DNA from: Erysipelotrichaceae bacterium
GTDB taxonomy: Bacteria; Bacillota_I; Bacilli_A; Erysipelotrichales; Erysipelotrichaceae
DNA length: 9,474 bases
Assembly: GCA_003446295.1 (NCBI GenBank)
Contig: DMBB01000324.1
Location: forward strand, 1-9,474
Direction: 5' to 3'
The translations under genes and the position numbers were made by a program. Numbering within the stretch: the stretch's first letter is position 1; the number at the start of each line of letters is the position of its first letter. This document shows, piece by piece, positions 1 through 6,399 of the stretch. The notes beneath the pieces are model-generated. The model was not told the DNA's origin, did no database searches, and saw nothing but the letters and a program-made list of their open reading frames with translations.

Positions 1-23
1 AAGCAGAAGACGGCATACGAGAT
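1..23 (+). other. Illumina P7 adapter remnant (not genomic)
   Basis: The first 23 bases are identical to the Illumina P7 flow-cell oligonucleotide lacking its first C. They begin AAGCAGAAGACGG and end in CGAGAT. No index or read-2 primer sequence follows; the sequence passes straight into a coding frame. The last few bases (GAGAT) could also be genuine, because they continue the coaE reading frame as Glu-Ile. This would fit mispriming of the P7 oligonucleotide on genomic DNA. The match is seen directly; the route of entry is inference. Confidence 0.95.
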
Positions 24-24
24 A

Positions 25-102
25 ATATATAATGATGGTACGATCAAAGAACTGGACCATTGTGTAGCACTCTGGGTCAGAGAACTGAAAAAAGGCAGGT
101 AA
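25..102 (+). CDS. coaE: Dephospho-CoA kinase, C-terminal fragment (5' end missing)
   Basis: An open frame entering from the contig edge ends at TAA 100-102 and reads IIYNDGTIKELDHCVALWVR, then ELKKGR. This is the pattern of the CoaE C-terminus: a final beta strand with an (I)xNxGT/S turn, then a last helix spaced like 'xxELxxxVxxLxxxL'. CoaE phosphorylates the 3' hydroxyl of dephospho-CoA in the cytoplasm, the last step of CoA synthesis. Only about 26 codons remain, so the kinase core and P-loop are outside the window. Context supports the call, since coaE lies upstream of dnaB/dnaI in many Firmicutes. The stop codon is 2 nt before the dnaB start, suggesting co-transcription. The frame also stays open through the adapter, so automatic annotation could add false residues at the N-terminus. 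Confidence 0.72.
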   Translation: MYNDGTIKELDHCVALWVRELKKGR

Positions 103-104
103 TT

Positions 105-1283
105 ATGGAATTAAAGGGCAAAGACATTTACAGGGTCATCTGTGCTGATTCGGTCAGCGCGGATTTTCTCACGTCTTTGATGAGCCTGTATCAGCCTCTG
201 ACCGGATCTCTGGCAATATCACTTTATCTGACGCTGTATACAGAAGGCAGAAAGCAGCGTTCGCAGGAAACACATCACAGACTCAGTGTCCTGATGAACC
301 AGAGTATTGATGAGATCGAACGTGCAAGGATCAAGCTGGAGGAACACCTGCTGTTAAGGACATATGTACAGACAGCTGAAGACAGGAATCAGTACCTGTA
401 CATGCTGAACCAGCCGATGAGTCCTGCCGTATTCCTGGACAGCCGTGAAATGAAGTCAGAACTGACCCGTATCCTCGGCAGCAGACAGACTGAACTGACT
501 GTGAATAAATTCATGACAGGATACATTTCAACTGCAGGCTACCGCGATATCACCAGACCTGTCGTCAGATATACGGAAAAGGGTACATATAATACGGAAG
601 ACACCGGCAGCCGCATCCAGCCCAGATATCAGTTCGCAGATGATGTCAGCATCAATTTTGATTACGAACGATTCTTTTCCATTACATCCACGCTTGTTTT
701 TCCGGTTGAATTGAGAACGGAAGAAAACCTCCGCCTGATCGGAAAGCTCGCAACGATCTATGGCCTGACGCCGGAACGCATGCGCCAGCTGACAGGGAAC
801 TGCGTCAACATTGGCAGAAATGAATTTAATGCCGCAAAGCTGAAGCTCCTTGCAGAAAAGTCAAATTCCGAGATCATTCAGACAGATGATCCGTATAAGC
901 TTCCGCCTGTATCTTTCCTGCAGTCAAAGCAGAATGGCAGGGAAGTGTCTCTGGCAGACAGAAAGATCCTGGAATATCTGATCGAAAAGATGAATTTCAG
1001 CGTAGAAGTGGTCAACATTATGATCGAATACATTCTCTCTGTTTCTTCAAACAGGCTGGTTCCGAAGTTTGTTGAAATGGTTGCCGGAGAATGGGCCAGG
1101 GATCATGTAAAAACAAGAGAAGACGCGATCGCTGAAACAAAGAAAAAGAAAGACTCTGATTACCGGAGAAAACAATCTGTTCCGAAATATATGCTGGAAG
1201 AGCAGCAGAAGGAAGAAACAGCCGGAACAGATACGGATATCAATGAAGTAAAGGAAATGCTGAAAAGGATGGGTAATGTCTGA
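105..1283 (+). CDS. dnaB: Replication initiation / membrane attachment protein DnaB (Firmicutes type)
   Basis: A 392-residue protein of the DnaD/DnaB primosome family. In Bacillus this protein works with DnaA, DnaD and DnaI to load the replicative helicase DnaC at oriC and at restart sites. It is not the Gram-negative DnaB helicase, and it has no Walker motif. The N-terminal ~100 residues are helical (winged-helix-like DDBH1 region). The C-terminal DDBH2 domain, about residues 266-340, contains LADRKILEYLIEKMNFSVEV and the segment F322-xxx-V326-xxx-W330, a conservative version of the YxxxIxxxW signature. A charged Lys/Glu-rich tail follows. It is shorter than Bacillus DnaB (about 470 residues). 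An in-frame ATG at position 60 would add 15 residues but lies inside coaE without a Shine-Dalgarno. ATG 105 has GGCAGG at 94-99, sits just after the coaE stop, and gives MELKGKDIYR. Followed by dnaI with a TGATG overlap. Confidence 0.88.
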   Translation: MELKGKDIYRVICADSVSADFLTSLMSLYQPLTGSLAISLYLTLYTEGRKQRSQETHHRLSVLMNQSIDEIERARIKLEEHLLLRTYVQTAEDRNQYLYMLNQPMSPAVFLDSREMKSELTRILGSRQTELTVNKFMTGYISTAGYRDITRPVVRYTEKGTYNTEDTGSRIQPRYQFADDVSINFDYERFFSITSTLVFPVELRTEENLRLIGKLATIYGLTPERMRQLTGNCVNIGRNEFNAAKLKLLAEKSNSEIIQTDDPYKLPPVSFLQSKQNGREVSLADRKILEYLIEKMNFSVEVVNIMIEYILSVSSNRLVPKFVEMVAGEWARDHVKTREDAIAETKKKKDSDYRRKQSVPKYMLEEQQKEETAGTDTDINEVKEMLKRMGNV

Positions 1284-2197
1284 TGCTGAAACCAGTTTAT
1301 ATACAGAATACAGCCGGTGATCTGGATGCTGAAAGGCAGAAGCTAATTCAGCAGCTTTCTGCAGATCACACTGTTATTGATATGCTGAACGACCTCGCTG
1401 TCCCGCTGGAAGAGATCAGCAGGCATCCTTATCAGATCAAGCGCTACCTGGATGACATCGCAAAATGCAAAGGATGCACTTCCCTCAGCATGTGCAGACG
1501 TCAGCAGAAAGGATATCGTCCTTCACTCAGCTATGACGGCATCCTGTCAAATTCTGTTGCGGCATGTGAATTTGAAACACAGCGCAGCATCAATGAAGCA
1601 CATCTGAAGAATTATCTGATCTGTGACCTGAGCGACGAAATGAAACAGGTGAGCTTTGATTCCATCATCCTAGAAGAGCAGGACAGTGCTTATATACGCT
1701 CCGTAAACCACGCACTGCGCTGCTGCATGCAGTCCAAAGGTCTTTATCTGTACGGCAGTATGGGAACCGGGAAAACATATCTTGCGGCATGTGCAGCCAA
1801 TTATATGGCCAAGAACGGCAAAAAGACCGTGTTTGTTCATTATCCGTCTCTCTGCCAGCGCATTACCGCTTCGCTCAGAACTGGCGAATACAAAACGGAA
1901 ACTGACCGGATGAGCTATGCGGATTTTCTGGTGATCGATGATATCGGCGCAGAGGAAGTGACTGAGAGAACCAGAAATCTGCTGCTTTCGATCCTGGATG
2001 CGCGCATGCAGAACAAAAAGCCGACCTGGTTTACTTCCAATAACGACTTCAATACACTTCTGGATCATTTTGTGAAGACATCAAAAGGTGATGACCGTAT
2101 GGAAGCGATGCGGATCCTGGAACGCATCCGTACGCTTGCAGAAACCGAAAAAATGGTCGGCAGGGACAGAAGAACACTTTCCAATACAACAGAGTAA
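1283..2197 (+). CDS. dnaI: Primosomal protein DnaI, AAA+ helicase loader
   Basis: A 304-residue cytoplasmic ATPase that, in Bacillus, binds the replicative helicase and loads it onto single-stranded DNA with DnaB and DnaD. The N-terminal helicase-binding region carries a cysteine cluster: C62-xx-C65, C71 and C95. The C-terminal AAA+ domain has Walker A GSMGTGKT (158-165), Walker B LVIDDIG (216-222), a sensor-I-like TSNN (251-254) and a basic RILERIR segment (277-283) in the arginine-finger area. The length matches the family (about 310). Translation is likely coupled to dnaB: the ATG overlaps the dnaB TGA as TGATG, and AAGGATGGG at 1264-1272 can serve as the ribosome binding site. The coaE-dnaB-dnaI order is the classical Firmicutes arrangement, here without a gene such as nrdR between coaE and dnaB. 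Unlike Bacillus DnaI, no histidine lies between the zinc-region cysteines. Confidence 0.93.
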   Translation: MLKPVYIQNTAGDLDAERQKLIQQLSADHTVIDMLNDLAVPLEEISRHPYQIKRYLDDIAKCKGCTSLSMCRRQQKGYRPSLSYDGILSNSVAACEFETQRSINEAHLKNYLICDLSDEMKQVSFDSIILEEQDSAYIRSVNHALRCCMQSKGLYLYGSMGTGKTYLAACAANYMAKNGKKTVFVHYPSLCQRITASLRTGEYKTETDRMSYADFLVIDDIGAEEVTERTRNLLLSILDARMQNKKPTWFTSNNDFNTLLDHFVKTSKGDDRMEAMRILERIRTLAETEKMVGRDRRTLSNTTE

Positions 2198-2274
2198 GAA
2201 TACTGCACTGAACTGCTTCAGCAAGCTCTCTATGCAGTGTGTTCTGCGTTCAATTATCAATTCAATACGTATGA

Positions 2275-2304
2275 AAAAACAGATTTATGCAGATCTGTTT
2301 TTAT
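2275..2304 (+). terminator. Rho-independent terminator after dnaI
   Basis: A perfect 10-bp stem AAAAACAGAT (2275-2284) pairs with ATCTGTTTTT (2293-2302) around an 8-nt loop, TTATGCAG. The right arm ends in a run of five U. The A-rich left arm suggests it could also act on transcripts from the opposite direction. It lies 77 nt after the dnaI stop and separates the replication genes from the peptidase operon. Confidence 0.8.
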
Positions 2305-2391
2305 TTGGAACTTATATGTAAAAAGAGCTTCTGAAAAGTAACATTTTTCATGAAATGTCTTTCATACCAATGAAATAGTTACAGAAAAACG

Positions 2392-2411
2392 TTGACTTTT
2401 GATTAGTCAAA
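2392..2411. promoter_or_regulatory. Inverted repeat overlapping the -35 (candidate operator)
   Basis: TTGACT (2392-2397) is the exact reverse complement of AGTCAA (2405-2410), separated by 7 bp. The inner segment TTTGATTAGTCAAA (2398-2411) is itself an imperfect palindrome. The repeat covers the -35 and the upstream half of the spacer, a place where a bound repressor would block RNA polymerase. The regulator is unknown and no regulator gene is adjacent. Arms this short can arise by chance. Confidence 0.35.
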
Positions 2412-2420
2412 ACATAAAGT
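2392..2420 (+). promoter_or_regulatory. Predicted sigma-A promoter of the peptidase operon
   Basis: The -35 is TTGACT (2392-2397) and the -10 is TAAAGT (2415-2420), with a 17-bp spacer. The -35 matches consensus at 5 of 6 positions; the -10 is weaker. The only other -10-like hexamer, TATAGC at 2421-2426, would need a 23-bp spacer. Placement between a terminator and a well-formed ribosome binding site supports it. The leader would be about 90 nt. Confidence 0.5.
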
Positions 2421-2470
2421 TATAGCATGCAAAGTCTGAGTATGTCTTTGCAATGGCATTTATCATTATC

Positions 2471-2490
2471 TGGAAGGCTGAAACCTTCCA
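2471..2490 (+). promoter_or_regulatory. Leader hairpin upstream of the S9 peptidase
   Basis: TGGAAGG (2471-2477) pairs perfectly with CCTTCCA (2484-2490) around the 6-nt loop CTGAAA, and TTATTGTTT follows. It ends 12 nt before the AGGAGG ribosome binding site. It could be a weak attenuator, because the T-rich stretch is interrupted, or a transcript-stabilising 5' stem. I see no known riboswitch fold around it. Confidence 0.45.
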
Positions 2491-2502
2491 TTATTGTTTA
2501 AC

Positions 2503-2508
2503 AGGAGG
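2503..2508 (+). promoter_or_regulatory. Ribosome binding site that sets the peptidase start
   Basis: AGGAGG is a full Shine-Dalgarno. It lies only 2 nt before the ATG at 2511 but 8 nt before the ATG at 2517. The second spacing is the workable one, so translation should begin at 2517. Confidence 0.75.
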
Positions 2509-2516
2509 AAATGCTG

Positions 2517-4490
2517 ATGGAAAAAGTCGTGATGAACGATATTACACTTATCCGCGCTGCCAACGGGTTGAAACTCAGTCCTGACGGCAAATATGCTGTT
2601 TATACAGTGATCGAGCCGGATGCTTCAAAAAATGAATATCACTACGACTTCAGTCTGGTCGACAGATGTACAGGCAATGTACGGAGACTGACTTACAACG
2701 GCAAAAATTCCGGTGCTTTATGGGACAACAATGAGACGCTTCTGTTTAATTCGGTCCGCAAAGAAGAAGATACACCTGAGCCGATCGATGAAAAAACCGT
2801 ATTCTATCGTCTGAATGTCAACGGCGGCGAAGCTTACGAAGCATTCAGCATTAAAGCAAACGTCCAGGATACACACAAGGTCAAAGACGGGCTCTATGCG
2901 ATGAAGATCCTGGTTGACAGAAACCGTCCCGATCCTGAAAAGGTCGATCCTGCTCTTTGCAAAGAAGAGAAAGACTACCATATTTTTGAGGAAGTTCCGT
3001 TCTGGGGAAACGGCCGCGGATTTGTATCAGGCAAACGAAGCGTCCTCTTCCTGTATGATGAAAAAAGCGGTGAACTGACACGTCTGACAGGTGAATATAC
3101 ATCTGTATCCGGAATGGCAGTCAAAGACGGAAAGATCGCCTATGTGCACAGAACATGGCAGGACACGATCTCTCTGACAGCCGGTATCAGCATCTATGAT
3201 ACTGACAGCAAAGAAACAGTTCATGTACTTGAAGATGGTCTGATGAAGGTTGAAAACATTGCCTTCAATGATCTCGGACTGATCTTCACGGCATGTGATA
3301 TGAAAACATGGGGGACCGGTCAGCTCACTGATTTCTATCTGTTTGATGAAAAAGAGGGCGCCTGCCGTCTCTTCCGTCAGAACAGTGAAGAACTGGCATT
3401 CGGAGATACACCGGTATGCGATTGCGTAAGACCGGGCGGCACGAATTTCAAAGGTCTCGGCAGAAAACTGATCTTTACAGCGATGAATCATTACCATACA
3501 GATCTGTATGAGCTTGATCAGGACGGAAATATCAATCAGATCCTCGACTTCGGCGGTGGTGCTGTGATCTGCTTCGATATGGATGACACATCTGTGCTGT
3601 TCGTTGGAACTGAGCCCTCAAAGCTCAGCTGTGTCTATGAATATAAAGATGGTGAAGTCAAGCTGCTGGATGACGTGAATAAAGGTCTGCTGGACAACAA
3701 ATATACAGCTGAACCGGAATACATTCCGTTTACCGACAGAGACGGTATACAGATTGATGGATGGATCCTCAAACCGATGGATTTCGATCCGGAAAAGAAA
3801 TATCCGGGTATTCTGGAGATCCATGGAGGACCGAGAGGCGCATATGGAACTCTGTTCTTCCATGAGATGCAGATCTGGGCTTCCCTGGGATACTTTGTAT
3901 TCTTCTGCAATCCGCGCGGCGGCGAAGGATATGGTGAAGCGTTTGCGGATCTCAGAGGAAAATACGGAACGATCGATTTCGATGATCTGATGGATTTCAC
4001 GGATCATGTCCTGAAAACATATCCGCAGATCGACGAAGCACATATCGGAGCTGCAGGCGGTTCGTACGGCGGATTCATGTGCAACTGGATCGAAGGCCAT
4101 ACAGACAGATTTGCGGCGATCGCATCACAGCGTTCAATATCCAACTGGGTCGCTGACTTCGGCGCCAGTGAGATCGGCGTCACATTCGACAGCAACGAAA
4201 TGGCTGCTACGCCATGGACAGATATGCTGAAGATGTGGGAACAGTCACCGCTGAAATATGCTGACCAGGCAAAAACACCGATCCTGTTTATCCACTCACT
4301 GTGTGACTACAACTGCCCGATCGATCAGGGTGTTGAAATGTTTACTGCCATGAAATACTTCCATGTACCGTCAAGAATGGTCGTCTTCGAAGGAGAAAAC
4401 CATGGACTCAGCAGAACCGGGAAACCGAAGCACAGAGTCCGCAGGCTGAAAGAAATGACGGACTGGTTTGAAAAGTATCTGAAAGTCTGA
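2517..4490 (+). CDS. S9 family peptidase (acylaminoacyl-peptidase / oligopeptidase type)
   Basis: A 657-residue serine peptidase of the prolyl oligopeptidase family. The N-terminal ~390 residues form the beta-propeller, opening with LKLSPDGKYAVYTV, a TolB/DPP-IV-like propeller blade. The C-terminal alpha/beta-hydrolase domain has the oxyanion motif HGGPRG (436-441), the nucleophile elbow GGSYGG with Ser516, Asp597 in HSLCDYNCP and His629 in GENHGLSR, so the catalytic triad is complete. There is no signal peptide or membrane segment, so it should act in the cytoplasm, removing N-terminal (acyl-)aminoacyl units or cleaving short peptides. Length and layout resemble the YuxL-type acylaminoacyl peptidases of Bacillus. 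It is the first gene of an operon with a Dpp/Opp-type transporter and an M20 amidohydrolase, which fits hydrolysis of imported peptides. The start at 2517 is chosen over 2511 on ribosome-binding-site spacing. Exact substrate preference cannot be read from sequence. Confidence 0.92.
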   Translation: MEKVVMNDITLIRAANGLKLSPDGKYAVYTVIEPDASKNEYHYDFSLVDRCTGNVRRLTYNGKNSGALWDNNETLLFNSVRKEEDTPEPIDEKTVFYRLNVNGGEAYEAFSIKANVQDTHKVKDGLYAMKILVDRNRPDPEKVDPALCKEEKDYHIFEEVPFWGNGRGFVSGKRSVLFLYDEKSGELTRLTGEYTSVSGMAVKDGKIAYVHRTWQDTISLTAGISIYDTDSKETVHVLEDGLMKVENIAFNDLGLIFTACDMKTWGTGQLTDFYLFDEKEGACRLFRQNSEELAFGDTPVCDCVRPGGTNFKGLGRKLIFTAMNHYHTDLYELDQDGNINQILDFGGGAVICFDMDDTSVLFVGTEPSKLSCVYEYKDGEVKLLDDVNKGLLDNKYTAEPEYIPFTDRDGIQIDGWILKPMDFDPEKKYPGILEIHGGPRGAYGTLFFHEMQIWASLGYFVFFCNPRGGEGYGEAFADLRGKYGTIDFDDLMDFTDHVLKTYPQIDEAHIGAAGGSYGGFMCNWIEGHTDRFAAIASQRSISNWVADFGASEIGVTFDSNEMAATPWTDMLKMWEQSPLKYADQAKTPILFIHSLCDYNCPIDQGVEMFTAMKYFHVPSRMVVFEGENHGLSRTGKPKHRVRRLKEMTDWFEKYLKV

Positions 4491-4503
4491 AAGGGGAGAC
4501 ATT

Positions 4504-5424
4504 ATGCTGAAATATCTCTTAAAGCGTCTGGGAATGGGAATCCTGACGTTGTTCGCACTGACAACGATCACATTCTTCCTGATGCATATCATTCCGGGTT
4601 CACCGTTTGCCGGTGAAATGGACAAACTTCCTGCATCAGTCAAGGAACTGATGATGAGGAAGTATCTGCTGGATCAGCCGATCATTGTCCAGTTCGGAGC
4701 TTATCTGAAAAATATCGCAAGGGGAGACTTCGGAACATCCCTGGTCAGAAAAGGCACAAATGTCGTTGACATCATCAAACTCGGTCTGCCTTATACCGCT
4801 AAAGTCGGCGCAAGCGCATTCTGCACAGCGATGGTATTCGGCATTCTGCTTGGCGTCGTTGCGGCATTCTCAAAATCAGGCTTTGTTCAGGGTCTGGCTG
4901 CTATTATCGCAACAGTCGGCGTCTCAGTACCTTCATTCCTGATGGCACTTGGTCTGATGTGGCTGTTCGGTGTTAAATTGAAAGCTCTTCCGCTCATCGG
5001 TCTGACATCGTGGAAGCACTTTATCATGCCGTCTGTAGCACTTGCTCTTCATCCAATCGCCATGATCTCAAGACTTGTCAGATCCTCATTGACTGAGGAA
5101 CTGAGACAGGACTACATGATCCTGGCTGTATCCAAGGGAACATCCCGTGTCAAAGCGATCTTCAAGCATGCACTGAAGAACGCGATCATTCCGGTCATCA
5201 CATACGCCGGACCGCTTCTTGCATCACTGCTTACGGGTTCATTCGTTATCGAAACGATGTTCTCGATCCCCGGTATGGGTTCTGAATTCGTCAAGAGCGT
5301 TACCAACCGTGACTATACATTGATCATGGCATTGACGATCATGTACGGTTCTATGATCATTTTCGCCAATATCCTGACTGATATTGTTACAGCGATCGTT
5401 GATCCCCGTATCCGCTTAGATTAA
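4504..5424 (+). CDS. dppB: Peptide-type ABC transporter permease, DppB/OppB family
   Basis: A 306-residue inner-membrane permease. TM1 spans about residues 9-31 and is followed by the external segment with LLDQPIIVQFGAYLKN and GDFGTSL (74-80), the DppB/OppB hallmark. Further membrane spans lie near 100-121, 128-156, 172-192, 231-252 and 272-296. The cytoplasmic EAA-type coupling loop is DYMILAVSKGTSRVKAIFKH (203-222). The C-terminus, VDPRIRLD, is the usual family ending. It pairs with the next permease to form the transmembrane channel for di-/oligopeptides or related solutes. A strong AGGGGAG ribosome binding site lies at 4492-4498, and the gene starts 13 nt after the peptidase stop. Family membership is secure. 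The symbol marks the family, not a proven dipeptide substrate; nickel and other solutes use the same fold. Confidence 0.92.
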   Translation: MLKYLLKRLGMGILTLFALTTITFFLMHIIPGSPFAGEMDKLPASVKELMMRKYLLDQPIIVQFGAYLKNIARGDFGTSLVRKGTNVVDIIKLGLPYTAKVGASAFCTAMVFGILLGVVAAFSKSGFVQGLAAIIATVGVSVPSFLMALGLMWLFGVKLKALPLIGLTSWKHFIMPSVALALHPIAMISRLVRSSLTEELRQDYMILAVSKGTSRVKAIFKHALKNAIIPVITYAGPLLASLLTGSFVIETMFSIPGMGSEFVKSVTNRDYTLIMALTIMYGSMIIFANILTDIVTAIVDPRIRLD

Positions 5425-5439
5425 GAAAGGAGTCAGATC

Positions 5440-6390
5440 ATGAGTGAAATCAATCTCGATATGAACGCACTGGCTTACGACAATCTGCCTGCTGATGCGT
5501 TTGAAAAACTCCCTGAAGATCAGAAGAACAATGAATTTATTGCAATGGAATCCAAGACATACTTCCAGGATGTCTGGTTCAATTTCAAGAAAAACAAACT
5601 GGCATTGATCAGTCTCGGCTTCCTGGTCCTGATGATCCTGTTTGCGATATTCACACCGATCCTGTCAAAGTATTCCTATGAAATGCAGGATCTGACAAAC
5701 AGAAACGCACTGCCGAGTGCTCAGCACTGGTTCGGTACAGATAAGTTCGGAAGAGACATCTTCGTACGTGTTATGTACGGTGCAAGAATCTCTCTGTCAG
5801 TCGGCTTCGCTGCTGCCGGAATCAACCTTGTCATCGGTGTTATCTTCGGCGGTATCTGCGGATACCTGGGCGGACGTCTGGATATGATCATGATGCGTCT
5901 GGTCGACATCATCTATTCAGTCCCGACACTGCTTTATGTCATCCTGATTATGCTGGTATTCGGTTCGAATATCTTCTCAGTGCTTCTGGCGATCTCCGTG
6001 TCCAGCTGGGCAGGACTTGCACGTCAGGTCCGTGCGCAGGTCATGGCACTGAAACAGCAGGAATACGCACTTGCTGCGAAAGTTATGGGCGCTTCCAATA
6101 AACGTATTCTGTTCAAGCACCTTGTTACAAACTCGATCGGCCCGATCATCGTCAACACAACGCTGATGGTACCGAGTGCGATCTTTACTGAAGCATTCCT
6201 GTCATTCGTCGGTATCGGTATTTCCATTCCGCAGGCTTCCTGGGGAACAATGGCGAACGAAGCACGTTCACTGATCGCTTCTCAGCCGCTGCAGATGGTA
6301 TGGCCGGTCATGGCGATCTGCCTTACGATCCTGAGTCTGAACTTTATCGGTGATGGTCTGAATCAGGCACTCGATCCGAAGAAGAGGTAA
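5440..6390 (+). CDS. dppC: Peptide-type ABC transporter permease, DppC/OppC family
   Basis: A 316-residue permease partner of the preceding gene. A soluble N-terminal tail of about 45 residues rich in acidic and Asn residues precedes NFKKNKLALISL and TM1 (about 54-76). The family hallmark HWFGTDKFGRDIFVRVMYG (96-114) follows. The permease core (about 115-305) contains the coupling loop EYALAAKVMGASNKRILFKH (208-227) and the segment FLSFVGIGISIPQASWGTM (253-271), which is typical of DppC. The ending LNQALDPKKR is also characteristic. A ribosome binding site AAAGGAG at 5426-5432 is 7 nt from the ATG, and the gap from the previous stop is 15 nt. It should form a heterodimeric channel with the DppB-type subunit, energised by the ATPase encoded next. 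The long N-terminal tail is a mild oddity compared with shorter DppC proteins. Confidence 0.92.
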   Translation: MSEINLDMNALAYDNLPADAFEKLPEDQKNNEFIAMESKTYFQDVWFNFKKNKLALISLGFLVLMILFAIFTPILSKYSYEMQDLTNRNALPSAQHWFGTDKFGRDIFVRVMYGARISLSVGFAAAGINLVIGVIFGGICGYLGGRLDMIMMRLVDIIYSVPTLLYVILIMLVFGSNIFSVLLAISVSSWAGLARQVRAQVMALKQQEYALAAKVMGASNKRILFKHLVTNSIGPIIVNTTLMVPSAIFTEAFLSFVGIGISIPQASWGTMANEARSLIASQPLQMVWPVMAICLTILSLNFIGDGLNQALDPKKR

Positions 6391-6399
6391 ATTTAAAAT

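Larger units (their letters stand above)
2198..2516. other. Intergenic region between dnaI and the peptidase operon
   Basis: This 319-base AT-rich gap contains no credible gene. From left to right it holds a weak imperfect hairpin without a U tract (2202-2238), a Rho-independent terminator (2275-2304), a short inverted repeat ACATTT/AAATGT (2341-2346 and 2353-2358), a promoter with an overlapping inverted repeat (2392-2420), a leader hairpin (2471-2490) and a strong ribosome binding site (2503-2508). A short open frame reaching into this region from inside dnaI is a shadow of dnaI and is not a gene. Confidence 0.8.

Noticed and set aside
2202..2238. Possible hairpin after dnaI (ACTGCA/TGCAGT with inner GCTT/AAGC)
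   Set aside because: The stem is broken and no U tract follows. The perfect hairpin at 2275-2304 is the better terminator.
2088..2321. Open frame of 77 codons overlapping the end of dnaI and running into the intergenic region
   Set aside because: It is out of frame with a strongly supported gene, its protein is of odd Trp/Lys-rich composition without a recognisable domain, there is no ribosome binding site, and it runs through the terminator hairpin.
2325..2339. CodY-box-like sequence around CTTCTGAAAAGT, tempting because CodY controls peptide transporters
   Set aside because: By hand it matches only 11 of 15 positions of AATTTTCWGAAAATT and lies over 50 bp upstream of the predicted -35. 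In AT-rich DNA this is expected by chance.
3027..4195. Several long minus-strand open frames inside the S9 peptidase gene
   Set aside because: They are antisense shadows of a gene with an intact catalytic triad, have low-complexity-like compositions and overlap each other.
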